Below are positions 51,339 to 60,441 of a stretch of 64,000 nucleotides of DNA, in pieces. The stretch covers positions 1-64,000 of the forward strand of contig JACKKE010000008.1 in the NCBI GenBank assembly GCA_020637595.1, read 5' to 3'. The notes under the pieces are model-generated. The model saw nothing but the letters and a program-made list of their open reading frames with translations, was not told where the DNA came from and made no database searches. A program made the position numbers and the translations under genes. The stretch is from Rhodobacter sp. (lineage in GTDB: Bacteria; Pseudomonadota; Alphaproteobacteria; Rhodobacterales; Rhodobacteraceae). Every line of letters starts with the position of its first letter. The first letter of the stretch is position 1.

Positions 51339-52471
51339 AGGCTTGCCTTTGATGCTGAGGGCCCGCCGGAGCGGTGCGCATAGGGTTCGAGCAGCACGAA
51401 CGAGGAATCGTCGAAGGGGCCGACCTGCACCAGCGCCGGGCCGTCCTTCTGCTGGCGCGCACCGGCGCGGCCGGTGGTCTGCAGATAGGCCTCGCGCAGG
51501 TGGCCCATGCCGTGCAGCCGCCCTTCGCCCAGCGCGCCGCCAAAGGTGTTGAGCGGCAGCCGCCCGCCCATCTCGGCGTGTCCGTCGCGCAGAAAGCCGG
51601 GGGCGCCGCCGGGTTCGGTGATGCCGAAGGCGTCGAGCCATTCCCAGACCATCGTCGAGAACCCGTCATAAAGCTGCGCCGTGGTCAGGTCGGCGGGGCT
51701 CCGGTTGCTCATCGTCCACAGCGCCTCGGGCCGGGCAAAGCCGCTGAAGCCGGTGACGCGCGCGGCCTGTGCGCTGCCGGGCAGATCCTCGGCTCGGCAC
51801 ATCACAAAGGCCTGCGCGCCGCAGACCGGCAGGTCGCAATCGAACAGCCCATGCGGTTCAGCGATCATGCGTCCGGCGAAATAAGCCTCGCGCGTCAAGG
51901 GCTTGTCGCGCCAGACGGCCTGCGGGTTCAGCGCCGCGTTGCGCCGCGACAGATCGACGATGGCAAAGAGATCGTCGCGTGTCGCCCCGTGCCGCGCCAT
52001 ATAGGCCCAGGCCCGAGCCGCGAACCGGGCGCCGGCGGTGGTATAGCCATAGGGCTTGGTGAACTGGTCGGCGCCAAAGACCTGGCCGGTCTGGCTGGTG
52101 GCATAATCGAGCCCGGGCGCGACATAGAGCGCGCGCAGGCCCAGAACGAACCGGCAGGTTCCCGCGGTCAGTGCCTGCGCCGCCGAGGTCACCATGTCGG
52201 TCGGATACCGACGAAAGAGGTCCACCCCCCAGGTCAGCCGCAGGCCCATCAGTGACGCAACGGTCTTGAGCGAGATCTCGTCGCCGCCTTCGGCATGCGG
52301 CGAGCCGGCGTTGGTGGCGAAGGGCGCGCCGACATAGCCGTCGACATCGTCACGGGCGATCCCGGCATCGGCCAGCGCGGCAAGTGCGGCATCCAGCGCA
52401 AAGGTGGCGATCCCGCGGTCGCTGCGCCGTTCGAGGGTCGAGCTGCCGAACCCGGCGACGACGATGTTCAT
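51335..52471 (-). CDS. Thiolase-like protein 2 (candidate aldolase)
   Basis: This 378-residue thiolase-fold protein opens MNIVVAGFGSSTLERRSDRG and has the C-terminal loop NTFGGALGEGRLHGMGH. In the stretch where thiolases carry the nucleophilic Cys, it reads TWGVDLFRRYPTD, so the nucleophile is absent, as in thiolase-like protein 1. Its DUF35 partner is encoded immediately upstream with a 4-bp overlap. A retro-aldol or Claisen-type role in shortening an acyl-CoA is inferred. Confidence 0.78.
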   Translation of the reverse strand: MNIVVAGFGSSTLERRSDRGIATFALDAALAALADAGIARDDVDGYVGAPFATNAGSPHAEGGDEISLKTVASLMGLRLTWGVDLFRRYPTDMVTSAAQALTAGTCRFVLGLRALYVAPGLDYATSQTGQVFGADQFTKPYGYTTAGARFAARAWAYMARHGATRDDLFAIVDLSRRNAALNPQAVWRDKPLTREAYFAGRMIAEPHGLFDCDLPVCGAQAFVMCRAEDLPGSAQAARVTGFSGFARPEALWTMSNRSPADLTTAQLYDGFSTMVWEWLDAFGITEPGGAPGFLRDGHAEMGGRLPLNTFGGALGEGRLHGMGHLREAYLQTTGRAGARQQKDGPALVQVGPFDDSSFVLLEPYAHRSGGPSASKASL

Positions 52472-52902
52472 CGGGGGCCCTCCGCCGGCAGGACGACGGC
52501 AAAGCGCGTGCCGCCCTCGTCCGGGCCAAAGCCCAGCTGCAGGGGCTGGCCCGGCAGTGCGCCATTGGTGACGCCGGAGTCGTCCAGGGCGATCAGCACG
52601 ATGCGCGGATCTTCCTCGATCGCGCATTCGACAATCACCAGCGGCCCGTCGCGCCCGGGCAGGGCGTTCAGGTGCAGCACCGTGCGCCCTTTGAGCGTGG
52701 CGCGGCCCGAGAGGGTGTCGACGGTAAACCTGTCGCCCAGGCACCCGGCGCAGCGCGGGGCAAGCGGGGCGGCCAGCCGTCCGCAATGGGTGCAACGGCG
52801 CAGGCGCAGGGCGCCTTCGGCCGCGCCGTCCCAGAAGGGCCGGGTTTCGGCGGTGGCGACGGGCAGTGGCCGCGGGGGGATATGGGATGTCGACTGGCTC
52901 AT
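52468..52902 (-). CDS. DUF35 zinc-ribbon/OB-fold protein 2
   Basis: This 144-residue protein has the zinc ribbon CTHCGRLAAPLAPRCAGC and a C-terminal OB-fold. It is the first gene of the minus-strand operon that continues through thiolase-like 2, the HicB-like gene, the Rieske oxygenase, two CoA-transferases and the reductase. No ribosome binding site precedes the ATG and the likely -10 is very close, so it may be translated from a leaderless or very short leader. Confidence 0.85.
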   Translation of the reverse strand: MSQSTSHIPPRPLPVATAETRPFWDGAAEGALRLRRCTHCGRLAAPLAPRCAGCLGDRFTVDTLSGRATLKGRTVLHLNALPGRDGPLVIVECAIEEDPRIVLIALDDSGVTNGALPGQPLQLGFGPDEGGTRFAVVLPAEGPR

Positions 52903-52917
52903 TGAATCAATGTATAT

Positions 52918-52932
52918 AATGGACTGACCATT
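52918..52932. promoter_or_regulatory. FadR-type operator between divergent operons
   Basis: AATGGACTGACCATT is a 15-bp palindrome with perfect outer arms. A TGTATATAAT extended -10-like element (52911-52920) overlaps it. It could control both the Rieske operon and CoA-transferase D. Confidence 0.68.
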
Positions 52933-52955
52933 TGCGCAATGCCGGGAGAGGAATT

Positions 52956-53975
52956 TTGGATAAACCTTTGGACGGGGTGAAAGTCGTTGAATTCGAGGGG
53001 CTTGGCCCTGCACCCTTTGCCGCGATGTGCCTTGCCGACATGGGTGCCCGGGTGACCCGGATCGGACGCAAAGTGCCGGCGACCCCTCCGCTGTGGCTGG
53101 ATCGCGACCGTGATTTTCGCGCGCTCGATCTGAAATCCGAGGCCGGCCGCGCCGAGGCACTCGCGCTGATCGCCGAGGCCGATGTGTTGATCGAAGGGTT
53201 CCGTCCCGGCAAGATGGAGGCCCTTGGCCTCGGGCCGGACAGGGCCTTTGCCGCCAATCCTGCGCTGGTCTATGGCCGGATGACCGGCTGGGGCCAGCAG
53301 GGGCCGATGGCCGGTCTGGCCGGGCATGATCTGAACTTTCTGGCGATGACGGGCCTGTTGTCGCTGATGGGACACCGCGACCGGGCCCCGACCCCGCCCC
53401 TGAATCTGGTGTCCGATTTCGGCGGCGGCGGGATGTATCTGGCCTATGGCATCGTCTGCGCGCTGTTCAAGGTCCGGGCAAGCGGCCAGGGCGCGGTGAT
53501 CGACGCGGCGATGGTGCATGGCACGAGCCACCTCGCTACCTTTGTGCACGGTCGGCTGGCCAACGGCAGCTGGACCCCCGAGCGCGAGTCCAACGCGCTC
53601 GATGGCGGTGCGCCGTTCTACCGGGTCTACACCTGCGCTGACGGGGGCTGGATGGCGGTCGCCGCGGTCGAGCCGCAGTTCTGGGCCAATGCGCTGGCGG
53701 TGCTGGGGTTCGACGAGGGGGTGCGGGCGCAGCAATGGGACCGCGCGGATTGGCCGGCGCAGATCGCCGCGATCTCGGCGCGGTTCGCCGGGCGCAGCCG
53801 GGCAGAGTGGGAGGCGGCCTTTGCAGGGGTGGATGCCTGCGTCTCGCCGGTCCTGTCGATTGCCGAGGCCCGCGCGCATCCGCAGATCGCCCCGTATTTC
53901 GAGGTTCGGGACGGCGCGATGCGTCCGCTTCCGGCGCCGATCCTGCAGCCGCCTGCATCGGTGTCCGGCGTTTAG
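52956..53975 (+). CDS. Family III CoA-transferase D / alpha-methylacyl-CoA racemase-like
   Basis: This 339-residue protein opens LDGVKVVEFEGLGPAPFAAMCLADMGARVTRI, the style of alpha-methylacyl-CoA racemases. The catalytic Asp is in LVSDFGGGGMYLAYG, and PLNLVSDFGGGGM is a racemase-like block. A racemase would fit a branched acyl-CoA substrate. The start is probably the TTG after GGGAGAGGAA. It is transcribed alone, divergent from the DUF35 gene. Confidence 0.87.
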   Translation: MDKPLDGVKVVEFEGLGPAPFAAMCLADMGARVTRIGRKVPATPPLWLDRDRDFRALDLKSEAGRAEALALIAEADVLIEGFRPGKMEALGLGPDRAFAANPALVYGRMTGWGQQGPMAGLAGHDLNFLAMTGLLSLMGHRDRAPTPPLNLVSDFGGGGMYLAYGIVCALFKVRASGQGAVIDAAMVHGTSHLATFVHGRLANGSWTPERESNALDGGAPFYRVYTCADGGWMAVAAVEPQFWANALAVLGFDEGVRAQQWDRADWPAQIAAISARFAGRSRAEWEAAFAGVDACVSPVLSIAEARAHPQIAPYFEVRDGAMRPLPAPILQPPASVSGV

Positions 53976-53999
53976 GACGGGGGCGGCTCTGGTTCGGCG

Positions 54000-54548
54000 T
54001 CAGGACAGGCGCCGCACCACCGTTTCGAGGGTGTGCCACAGGCTTCCGGCGGCCGAGCGCATGCCCCAGATGGTCAGCCGCTCGCGATCGTGACGAACGA
54101 GGATGACGCTCATGTGGTGCAAGACCGTGCGCGTGGCGCGTCCCGGGGCGAGGGCGTCGGGCGGCAGGTTGACCAGGCGTTCCAGCACGGCGTCCAGCCG
54201 GGCTGCATCGCCGGTCAGCGCGATGGCGGTCCAGCCATCGGTCTGGTCCGTGACGGATGCACCCGCCGCCATCGCGCGAACCCGCGCGGCAAAGTCGGTT
54301 TCGGCCAGGCCTTCACCGGCGATCAACCATTGACCCTGACCCGACCAGAGGGCGCCGAGGCCGTTGCCGGAGGCGAAGGCCCCGGGGGCGGGCAGGGTCA
54401 AGCCGTCGAGGATCGGAGCGATTTGGCCGCGCCGCAGGGCCAGTGATGCCAGGGCGATATCGGGGCGTTCGGTCAGGGTGAACGCCCCGGCCTCGAGGCT
54501 GCGGGGCGCTGCGGCGCCAAGCGCCGTGAGCGGGGCGAGGTCAGCCAC
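54000..54548 (-). CDS. mgdD: N-methylglutamate dehydrogenase gamma subunit (SoxG-like)
   Basis: This 182-residue protein matches the gamma subunit of heterotetrameric sarcosine oxidases (ALAGSLWHTLETVV-type C-terminus; QTDGWTAIALTGDAARLDAVLERL). Here it is the last gene of an mgs-gmaS-mgd operon, so it is assigned to N-methylglutamate dehydrogenase. The GTG start overlaps the alpha-subunit stop by 8 bp. Confidence 0.85.
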   Translation of the reverse strand: MADLAPLTALGAAAPRSLEAGAFTLTERPDIALASLALRRGQIAPILDGLTLPAPGAFASGNGLGALWSGQGQWLIAGEGLAETDFAARVRAMAAGASVTDQTDGWTAIALTGDAARLDAVLERLVNLPPDALAPGRATRTVLHHMSVILVRHDRERLTIWGMRSAAGSLWHTLETVVRRLS

Positions 54549-57486
54549 GGAGGCGTTCTCCTTGTGGGTCCACGAAATGGGATGGCGTGACGCGCAGCCG
54601 GACCGTTTGACCGTCCAGCGGGTTGGCGGCGACGATCACCTCGCCCGTGCGGGTGTCGCCATTTTCCAGAAAGCCGAGGCCGATCGAGCTGCCGACATGC
54701 GGGGAATAACAGGCAGAGGTAATCCAGCCCTGATCCGTCGCGAGCGTCATGTCTGCCCCGCCTTCAAACAGATGCGCGCCGGCGGTCACGGTGTCCTGCG
54801 TATCCACGGGCTGCAGCCCGACGAGGCGGCGTTTTTCCCGGGCAAGCCCCTCGCGCCGGGACATGATCGCGCCGATGGAGTCCTTGGCAGTGGAAACCAT
54901 CATGCCCAACCCGACCATCGCGGCGGTGGTCTGGCCATTCAGTTCGGCGCCGGCGACGTGGCCCTTTTCGATCCGCAACACCGACAGCGCCTCGGTGCCA
55001 TAGGGGGTGACACCCAGGTCCGCGCCCGTCGCCATGAGGCGCCGCATGAGGGCGTCGCCATAGCGTGCGGGCACCGCGATTTCATAGGCCAGTTCGCCCG
55101 AGAACGAGATCCGGAAAAGGCGCGCCCGCACCCCGCCGCATACCGTGAGGTCGCTGCAGGCCATGAAGGGGAAGGCCGCGTTCGACAGGTCGAACCCATC
55201 GACAACGCGCGCAAGCAAATCGCGCGCATTCGGCCCGGCCACGGCAATCTGCGCCCAGGCATCGGTGGTCGAGATCAGCTGGACGTCCAGTCCCGGCCAA
55301 AGGCATTGCCGCGCGAATTCCATGTTGCGATAGACAAGGCCTGCGTTGGCCGTGGTCGTCGTCACCACGAAATGGTCGTGGGCCATCCGCGCACAGGTTC
55401 CGTCGTCGTAGAGCTGGCCATCCTCGCGCAGCATCACTCCATAGCGCACACGCCCGATCTTTAGTGTCGCCATTCCGTTGGCATAGATGCGGTTCAGGAA
55501 TTCACCGGCATCCGTCCCCTGAACGTCGATCTTGCCCAGCGTCGTCACGTCGCACAGGCCGACACCGGCTCGCACCGCCTTTGCCTCACGGTCGACGGTC
55601 TGCCGCCAGTGCGTTTCACCGGGTTTCGGGAAATACTGCGCGCGTTTCCACTGGCCGGCATCGGTAAACACAGCGCCGAGGTCTTCGGCCCAGCGATGCG
55701 TGGGGGTCAGGCGGGTTGGCCGGAAGTCGCGCCCCGTGTCGCCCCCGCCAAGCACCGACAGCGCAACGCCGGTATAGGGCGGGCGGAAGATGGTCGTTCC
55801 GGTTTCGGGGATCGTCTTGCCGGTCAGCTCGGCCATGACGGCCAGGGCCGAGACGTTGGCGGTCTTGCCCTGATCGGTCGCCATGCCGAGGGTCGTCCAG
55901 CGTTTGAGATGCTCGACCGGGCGCATGTTCTCGCGATGCGCGAGGGCCACGTCCTTGACGGTGACGTCGTTCTGAAAGTCCAGCCAGGCGCGGCCTTTGC
56001 CGGGAACGTGCCAGAAGGCGGCCTGACGCACCGGCGTATCCTCGGCCCGGGGCAGATCGGGCAGGGCGGCCGGAATGCCGATCTGGGCGAGGGCGTCGCG
56101 GGCGGCCTCGGCGCCGCTGGTCAGGGCGCCCTGCGTGGACCCGCGTCCGCTGCATGCGCCTGCCGGGAACATGCCGACCGGGCCGCCCGGGGCCGGAACG
56201 AAGGCCTGCAGGTCGTCGCGCCAGACCGGGCGTCCGCGATGGTGCGAGGCAAGGTGCACGTTGGGGTTCCATCCGCCCGACACCCCCAGCGCACCGCAGC
56301 GGATGGTGTGCGATGTGCCTGCGGCGCGGACGTCGATCGCGGTGAGGCCGGTGCGCCCGCGGCTGCCCGTGACCCGGGCACCGGCAAAAAGCGGATAGCG
56401 GCCGATGGCCCGGGCGTCGGCGCGCGTGTCGATCACCGCCGCCACCGGCACCTCCCGGGCCAGCAGGTCCAGGGCGGTCCGGTGGCCATCATCGTTGTTG
56501 GTGAAGATCGCCACCGGGTCGTCCAGCCGGGCAACCGGGCTCACCGCCCAGCGGTTGGCATAGGCGCGGATTGCCCCGCCGAGCATGATCCCGGGGCGGT
56601 CGTTGTTTGCAAAGGGGATATGGCGCTCGGTGGCGCCGGCCGCCAGAACGCTGCGGCGCGCGGTGATGCGCCACAGGGTCTGGCGCACGCGGCCACCGGC
56701 ATCGCGCAGGTGATCCGAGACACGCTCGACCGCGCCGAAGATGCCGTGGTCGTAGGTGCCGAAAACCGTGGTGCGCGCCAGGATGCGCACATTGGACAGG
56801 CTGCGCAATTCGGCTTCGACGGCGGCGATCCAGTCGGTGGCGGGGGCATCGTCCAGCCGATGGGTTTCGGCCAGCAACCGCCCGCCGAGGCGGAAGTCCT
56901 CGTCGGCCAGCACCACCTGCGCGCCGGCACGGCCCGCGGTCAGCGCCGCGGCAAGCCCGGCGGCACCGCCACCGATCACCAGCAGGTCGCAATGCAGATA
57001 GCCGCGGTCATAGCTGTCGGGGTCCGGCAGCCCCGACAGGGCTCCTAACCCGGCGGCCTTGCGGATCGCCGGCTCATAGAGCTTTTCCCAGAACGCCCGT
57101 GGCCACATGAAGGTCTTGTAGTAGAACCCGGCGGCGAAGAACGGCGACAGCAGGTCGTTGACCGCCAGCAGATCAAAGCCCAGCGGCCCGGCGTGGTTCT
57201 GCGAGGTCGCGCTGAGCCCGTCGAACAGTTCCGTCACCGTGGCACGGGTGTTGGGCTCGGCCCGCGCGCCGCTGCGCAGGGTGACCAGGGCGTTGGGCTC
57301 CTCAGAGCCGGCAGAAACCACGCCGCGCGGCCGGTGATACTTGAAACTGCGGCCCATCAGCTGCACGCCATTGCCCAACAGCGCCGAGGCAAGCGTATCG
57401 CCCGGGTGCCCGGTGAAGCTCTGGCCGTTGAAGGTGAAGCCCAGTGTCTGGCTGCGATCGACCAGGCCGCCGCCAAGCCGGGTCAT
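54541..57486 (-). CDS. mgdC: N-methylglutamate dehydrogenase alpha subunit (SoxA-like)
   Basis: This 981-residue protein has the layout of sarcosine oxidase alpha. An N-terminal 2Fe-2S-fold region (FTFNGQSFTGHPGDTLASALL) comes first, then a dinucleotide-binding domain (IGGGAAGLAAALTAGRAG, about residue 172). The C-terminal half is a folate-binding GcvT-like domain (VGLCDVTTLGKIDVQG onward). The enzyme oxidatively demethylates N-methylglutamate to glutamate, passing the methyl group to tetrahydrofolate. It overlaps the delta subunit by 4 bp. Confidence 0.92.
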   Translation of the reverse strand: MTRLGGGLVDRSQTLGFTFNGQSFTGHPGDTLASALLGNGVQLMGRSFKYHRPRGVVSAGSEEPNALVTLRSGARAEPNTRATVTELFDGLSATSQNHAGPLGFDLLAVNDLLSPFFAAGFYYKTFMWPRAFWEKLYEPAIRKAAGLGALSGLPDPDSYDRGYLHCDLLVIGGGAAGLAAALTAGRAGAQVVLADEDFRLGGRLLAETHRLDDAPATDWIAAVEAELRSLSNVRILARTTVFGTYDHGIFGAVERVSDHLRDAGGRVRQTLWRITARRSVLAAGATERHIPFANNDRPGIMLGGAIRAYANRWAVSPVARLDDPVAIFTNNDDGHRTALDLLAREVPVAAVIDTRADARAIGRYPLFAGARVTGSRGRTGLTAIDVRAAGTSHTIRCGALGVSGGWNPNVHLASHHRGRPVWRDDLQAFVPAPGGPVGMFPAGACSGRGSTQGALTSGAEAARDALAQIGIPAALPDLPRAEDTPVRQAAFWHVPGKGRAWLDFQNDVTVKDVALAHRENMRPVEHLKRWTTLGMATDQGKTANVSALAVMAELTGKTIPETGTTIFRPPYTGVALSVLGGGDTGRDFRPTRLTPTHRWAEDLGAVFTDAGQWKRAQYFPKPGETHWRQTVDREAKAVRAGVGLCDVTTLGKIDVQGTDAGEFLNRIYANGMATLKIGRVRYGVMLREDGQLYDDGTCARMAHDHFVVTTTTANAGLVYRNMEFARQCLWPGLDVQLISTTDAWAQIAVAGPNARDLLARVVDGFDLSNAAFPFMACSDLTVCGGVRARLFRISFSGELAYEIAVPARYGDALMRRLMATGADLGVTPYGTEALSVLRIEKGHVAGAELNGQTTAAMVGLGMMVSTAKDSIGAIMSRREGLAREKRRLVGLQPVDTQDTVTAGAHLFEGGADMTLATDQGWITSACYSPHVGSSIGLGFLENGDTRTGEVIVAANPLDGQTVRLRVTPSHFVDPQGERLRG

Positions 57487-57773
57487 ACCGCGGTCTCCGG
57501 GCGTGCGGACACGATCCCGGCGGCCAGTTCGGCGCCCAGGATTTCATGCGTCAGGGTATCGCGGGTGACCACCAGCCACGACCGGTCGCCCTGTTCGTGA
57601 TACCAGAGTTCGCGGTGCACGCCCGCGGGGTTGTCGCGCAGATAGACATAGGCGCAAAAGGCGGCTTCGGCGTCCGGGGTGTCGGGGGCAGGGCGGTCGA
57701 GCAACCGGGCATCGCCCAGATAGGTGAATTCCTGGGCATCGCGCGGTCCGAGAAGCGGGTGGGGGATCAACAT
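57483..57773 (-). CDS. mgdB: N-methylglutamate dehydrogenase delta subunit (SoxD-like)
   Basis: This 96-residue protein aligns with sarcosine oxidase delta (LGPRDAQEFTYLGDA; YVYLRDNPAGVHRELWYHEQGDRSWLVVTRDT). Classical delta subunits bind zinc through two N-terminal Cys and a His-x3-Cys/His pair. Here the N-terminus reads MLIPHPLLGPRD and the later site HEQGD, so most ligands are replaced and the zinc site looks lost or altered. Confidence 0.87.
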   Translation of the reverse strand: MLIPHPLLGPRDAQEFTYLGDARLLDRPAPDTPDAEAAFCAYVYLRDNPAGVHRELWYHEQGDRSWLVVTRDTLTHEILGAELAAGIVSARPETAV

Positions 57774-57781
57774 GGCTGGTC

Positions 57782-59032
57782 TCAGTGAAGGTTGGGGTGC
57801 GCACCGACGCCTTTTTCGTCGATGACGAAACCGCGCGCGAAGCGGTCAAGGCGGTAGGCGGTTGCGGTCGCGTGCGGCCGGTCGGTTGCCAGCAGATGGG
57901 CAAAGGCATAGCCCGACGCCGGCGTCGCCTTGAAACCGCCATAGCACCAGCCGCCGTTGACATAGAGGCCTGCGATGCCGGTCCGGTCGATGATCGGCGA
58001 GCCATCCATCGACATGTCCATGACGCCGCCCCAGGACCGCAGCAGACGCGCGCGTCCGATCATCGGCATCAAGGCCATGCCGCCTTCGGCGACATCCTCG
58101 ACAACCGGCAGGTTGCCCCGCTGCGCATACGAGTTGTAGCCGTCGATATCGCCGCCGAACACCAGCCCGCCCTTGTCTGACTGGCTGACATAGAAATGCC
58201 CGGCGCCGAAGGTGATCACGGTGTCGATCAGCGGCTTCAGGCCTTCGGTGACAAAGGCCTGCAGAACGTGGCTTTCGATCGGCAACCGTTGTCCGGCCAT
58301 CGCCATGACGCGGCCCGAGTTCCCGGCGACGGCAACGCCGACTGTCTTTGCACCGATAAACCCGCGCGCGGTCTCGACACCGCGGATCGCGCCGTTCTCG
58401 ATGCGGAACCCGGTCACTTCGCAGTTCTGGATCAGGTCCACACCGCGCAGGTCGGCCCCCCGGGCATAGCCCCAGGCCACGCCGTCGTGCCGCGCGGTGC
58501 CGCCACGGGGCTGCATCAGGCCGCCCTTGATCGGGAAGCGCGCGTTGTCATAGTTCAGATATGGCAGGATCTGTCGCAAGGCGTTTTGATCGAGCAGGCG
58601 CGCATCGGCCCCTGCCAGAAGCATCGCGTTCCCGCGCCGGCGGAAGGCGTCGCGCTGCGCGTCGGTGTGGAACAGGTTGATGATCCCGCGCTGGCTGACC
58701 ATCGCGTTGAAGTTCAGATCCTGTTCCAGCCCCTCCCAGAGCTTCATCGAGAACTCATAGAACGGCTCGTTCCCGGGCAAGAGATAGTTCGAGCGGATGA
58801 TCGTGGTGTTGCGCCCGATATTGCCCGATCCCAGCCAGCCCTTTTCCAGAACCGCAACCCTGGTCTTTCCAAAGGTCTTTGCAAGGTAATAGGCGGTTGC
58901 CAGGCCGTGGCCGCCGCCGCCCACGATGACGATATCGTAGTCGGGCTTCGGGTCGGGATTGCGCCACAGGGGTTTCCATCCGCGATGACCCGTCAAGGCT
59001 TCCTTGACGACGCGTAGGCCGGAGAAATGCAT
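57782..59032 (-). CDS. mgdA: N-methylglutamate dehydrogenase beta subunit (SoxB-like)
   Basis: This 416-residue DAO-family flavoprotein holds the amine-oxidising site. The FAD motif is IVIVGGGGHGLATAYYLAK near residue 35, followed by VAVLEKGWLGSGNIGRNTTI. The segment GGTARHDGVAWGYARG carries His182, at the place where classical beta subunits attach FMN covalently. It is coupled to the delta subunit (8-bp gap) and sits after gmaS. Confidence 0.92.
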   Translation of the reverse strand: MHFSGLRVVKEALTGHRGWKPLWRNPDPKPDYDIVIVGGGGHGLATAYYLAKTFGKTRVAVLEKGWLGSGNIGRNTTIIRSNYLLPGNEPFYEFSMKLWEGLEQDLNFNAMVSQRGIINLFHTDAQRDAFRRRGNAMLLAGADARLLDQNALRQILPYLNYDNARFPIKGGLMQPRGGTARHDGVAWGYARGADLRGVDLIQNCEVTGFRIENGAIRGVETARGFIGAKTVGVAVAGNSGRVMAMAGQRLPIESHVLQAFVTEGLKPLIDTVITFGAGHFYVSQSDKGGLVFGGDIDGYNSYAQRGNLPVVEDVAEGGMALMPMIGRARLLRSWGGVMDMSMDGSPIIDRTGIAGLYVNGGWCYGGFKATPASGYAFAHLLATDRPHATATAYRLDRFARGFVIDEKGVGAHPNLH

Positions 59033-59053
59033 GACTGCGACTCGTCGATGGGC

Positions 59054-60370
59054 TCAGATGTCGAGCGTGTTGTCCTTCTCCCAGCGGGAGAAATGCGAGA
59101 CAAAGGAATCCCATTCCTGCATCTTCAATCGGCAATAGGATGCCGCGAACCCGTCGCCCAGGATCGCCTTCAGCGGCTGGTCCGCATCAAAGGCCCGGAT
59201 CGCATCGAGCAGGTTCAACGGCAGCCTGGGCGCGTCGGTGATCAAATGGCCTTCGGCATACATGTCGATGTCCGAACGCGGGCCAGGGTCGGCCTTGGAA
59301 CGGATCCCGGACAGGCCCGCGGCGATGATCGCGGCCTGCAACAGATAGGGATTCACCGCCCCGTCCGGCAGGCGCAGCTCGAACCGGCCGGGACCGGGAA
59401 CGCGGACCATATGCGTGCGGTTGTTGCCGGTCCAGGTCAGCGTGTTCGGCGCCCAGGTCGCGCCCGAACTGGTCCGGGGGGCGTTGATGCGCTTGTAGCT
59501 GTTCACCGTCGGGTTGGTGATCGCGGCCAATGCCGCGCCGTGCTGCATGATGCCGCCGAGGAAGTATCCACCCTGTGTCGACAGGCCGACTTCGCCCAGC
59601 TGCCCGCCGGCGTCCCCGGCAAAGGCGTTGGTCCTGCCCTCCAGATCCCAGACCGAAATATGCGCATGACAGCCGTTCCCGGTCAGGCCTTCGATCGGTT
59701 TGGGCATGAAGGTCGCGCGCAGGCCGTGCTTTTCCGCCACGGACTTGACCATGAACTTGAAGAAGCTGTGGCGGTCGGCGGTGACCAGGGCGTCGTCAAA
59801 GTCCCAGTTCATCTCGAACTGGCCGTTGGCGTCCTCGTGGTCGTTCTGGTAGGGGCCCCAGCCCAGATCCAGCATGTAGTCGCAGATTTCGGCGATGACA
59901 TCATACCGGCGCATCACCGCCTGCTGGTCATAGCACGGCTTTTCCGCGGTATCGAACGGGTCCGAGATCCGGTCGCCTTCGGGGGTCAGCAGGAAGAACT
60001 CGGCCTCGATCCCGGTCTTGACGCGCAGGCCCTCGCTGGCGGCGTCGTCGACCAGTTTGCGCAGCACGTTACGCGGCGCCTGCTCCAGGGTCTTGCCGTC
60101 CATCACGCAATTGGCGGGAACCCAGGCGACATCGGGTTTCCACGGCAACTGGATCACCGCGGCGGGATCGGGCACGGCGAGCATATCAGGATGGGCCGGC
60201 GTCAGGTCGAGCCAGGTCGCGAATCCGGCAAACCCCGCGCCATCGGCCTGCATCCCGGCGATGGCCTGCGCGGGAACCAGTTTCGCGCGCTGGCCACCGA
60301 ACAGGTCGGTATAGGAGACCATGAAATACTTGACGCCCTTTGCCTGAGCGAATTCAGCGAGGTCGACCAT
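59054..60370 (-). CDS. gmaS: Gamma-glutamylmethylamide synthetase (glutamine synthetase family)
   Basis: This 438-residue enzyme of the glutamine synthetase fold joins methylamine to glutamate with ATP. Glutamine synthetase features are visible (GIEAEFFLLTPEG, NGCHAHISVWD, RIRLPDG-type FELRLPDGAVNPYL). Placement between mgsC and the mgd genes is the hallmark of the N-methylglutamate pathway and distinguishes it from housekeeping GlnA. I chose the ATG after AAAGGA; a TTG two codons earlier is possible. Confidence 0.9.
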   Translation of the reverse strand: MVDLAEFAQAKGVKYFMVSYTDLFGGQRAKLVPAQAIAGMQADGAGFAGFATWLDLTPAHPDMLAVPDPAAVIQLPWKPDVAWVPANCVMDGKTLEQAPRNVLRKLVDDAASEGLRVKTGIEAEFFLLTPEGDRISDPFDTAEKPCYDQQAVMRRYDVIAEICDYMLDLGWGPYQNDHEDANGQFEMNWDFDDALVTADRHSFFKFMVKSVAEKHGLRATFMPKPIEGLTGNGCHAHISVWDLEGRTNAFAGDAGGQLGEVGLSTQGGYFLGGIMQHGAALAAITNPTVNSYKRINAPRTSSGATWAPNTLTWTGNNRTHMVRVPGPGRFELRLPDGAVNPYLLQAAIIAAGLSGIRSKADPGPRSDIDMYAEGHLITDAPRLPLNLLDAIRAFDADQPLKAILGDGFAASYCRLKMQEWDSFVSHFSRWEKDNTLDI

Positions 60371-60441
60371 TCGCAAGTCCTTTGTTCCCGTTGGATCTGT
60401 CGGGGCGCTGACCGCCTCCGACGGGTTTCATGCCGTGAGGA

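Noticed and set aside
54000..59032. Ordinary sarcosine oxidase soxBDAG
   Set aside because: The genes are directly coupled to gmaS and mgsABC, the diagnostic set of the N-methylglutamate pathway.
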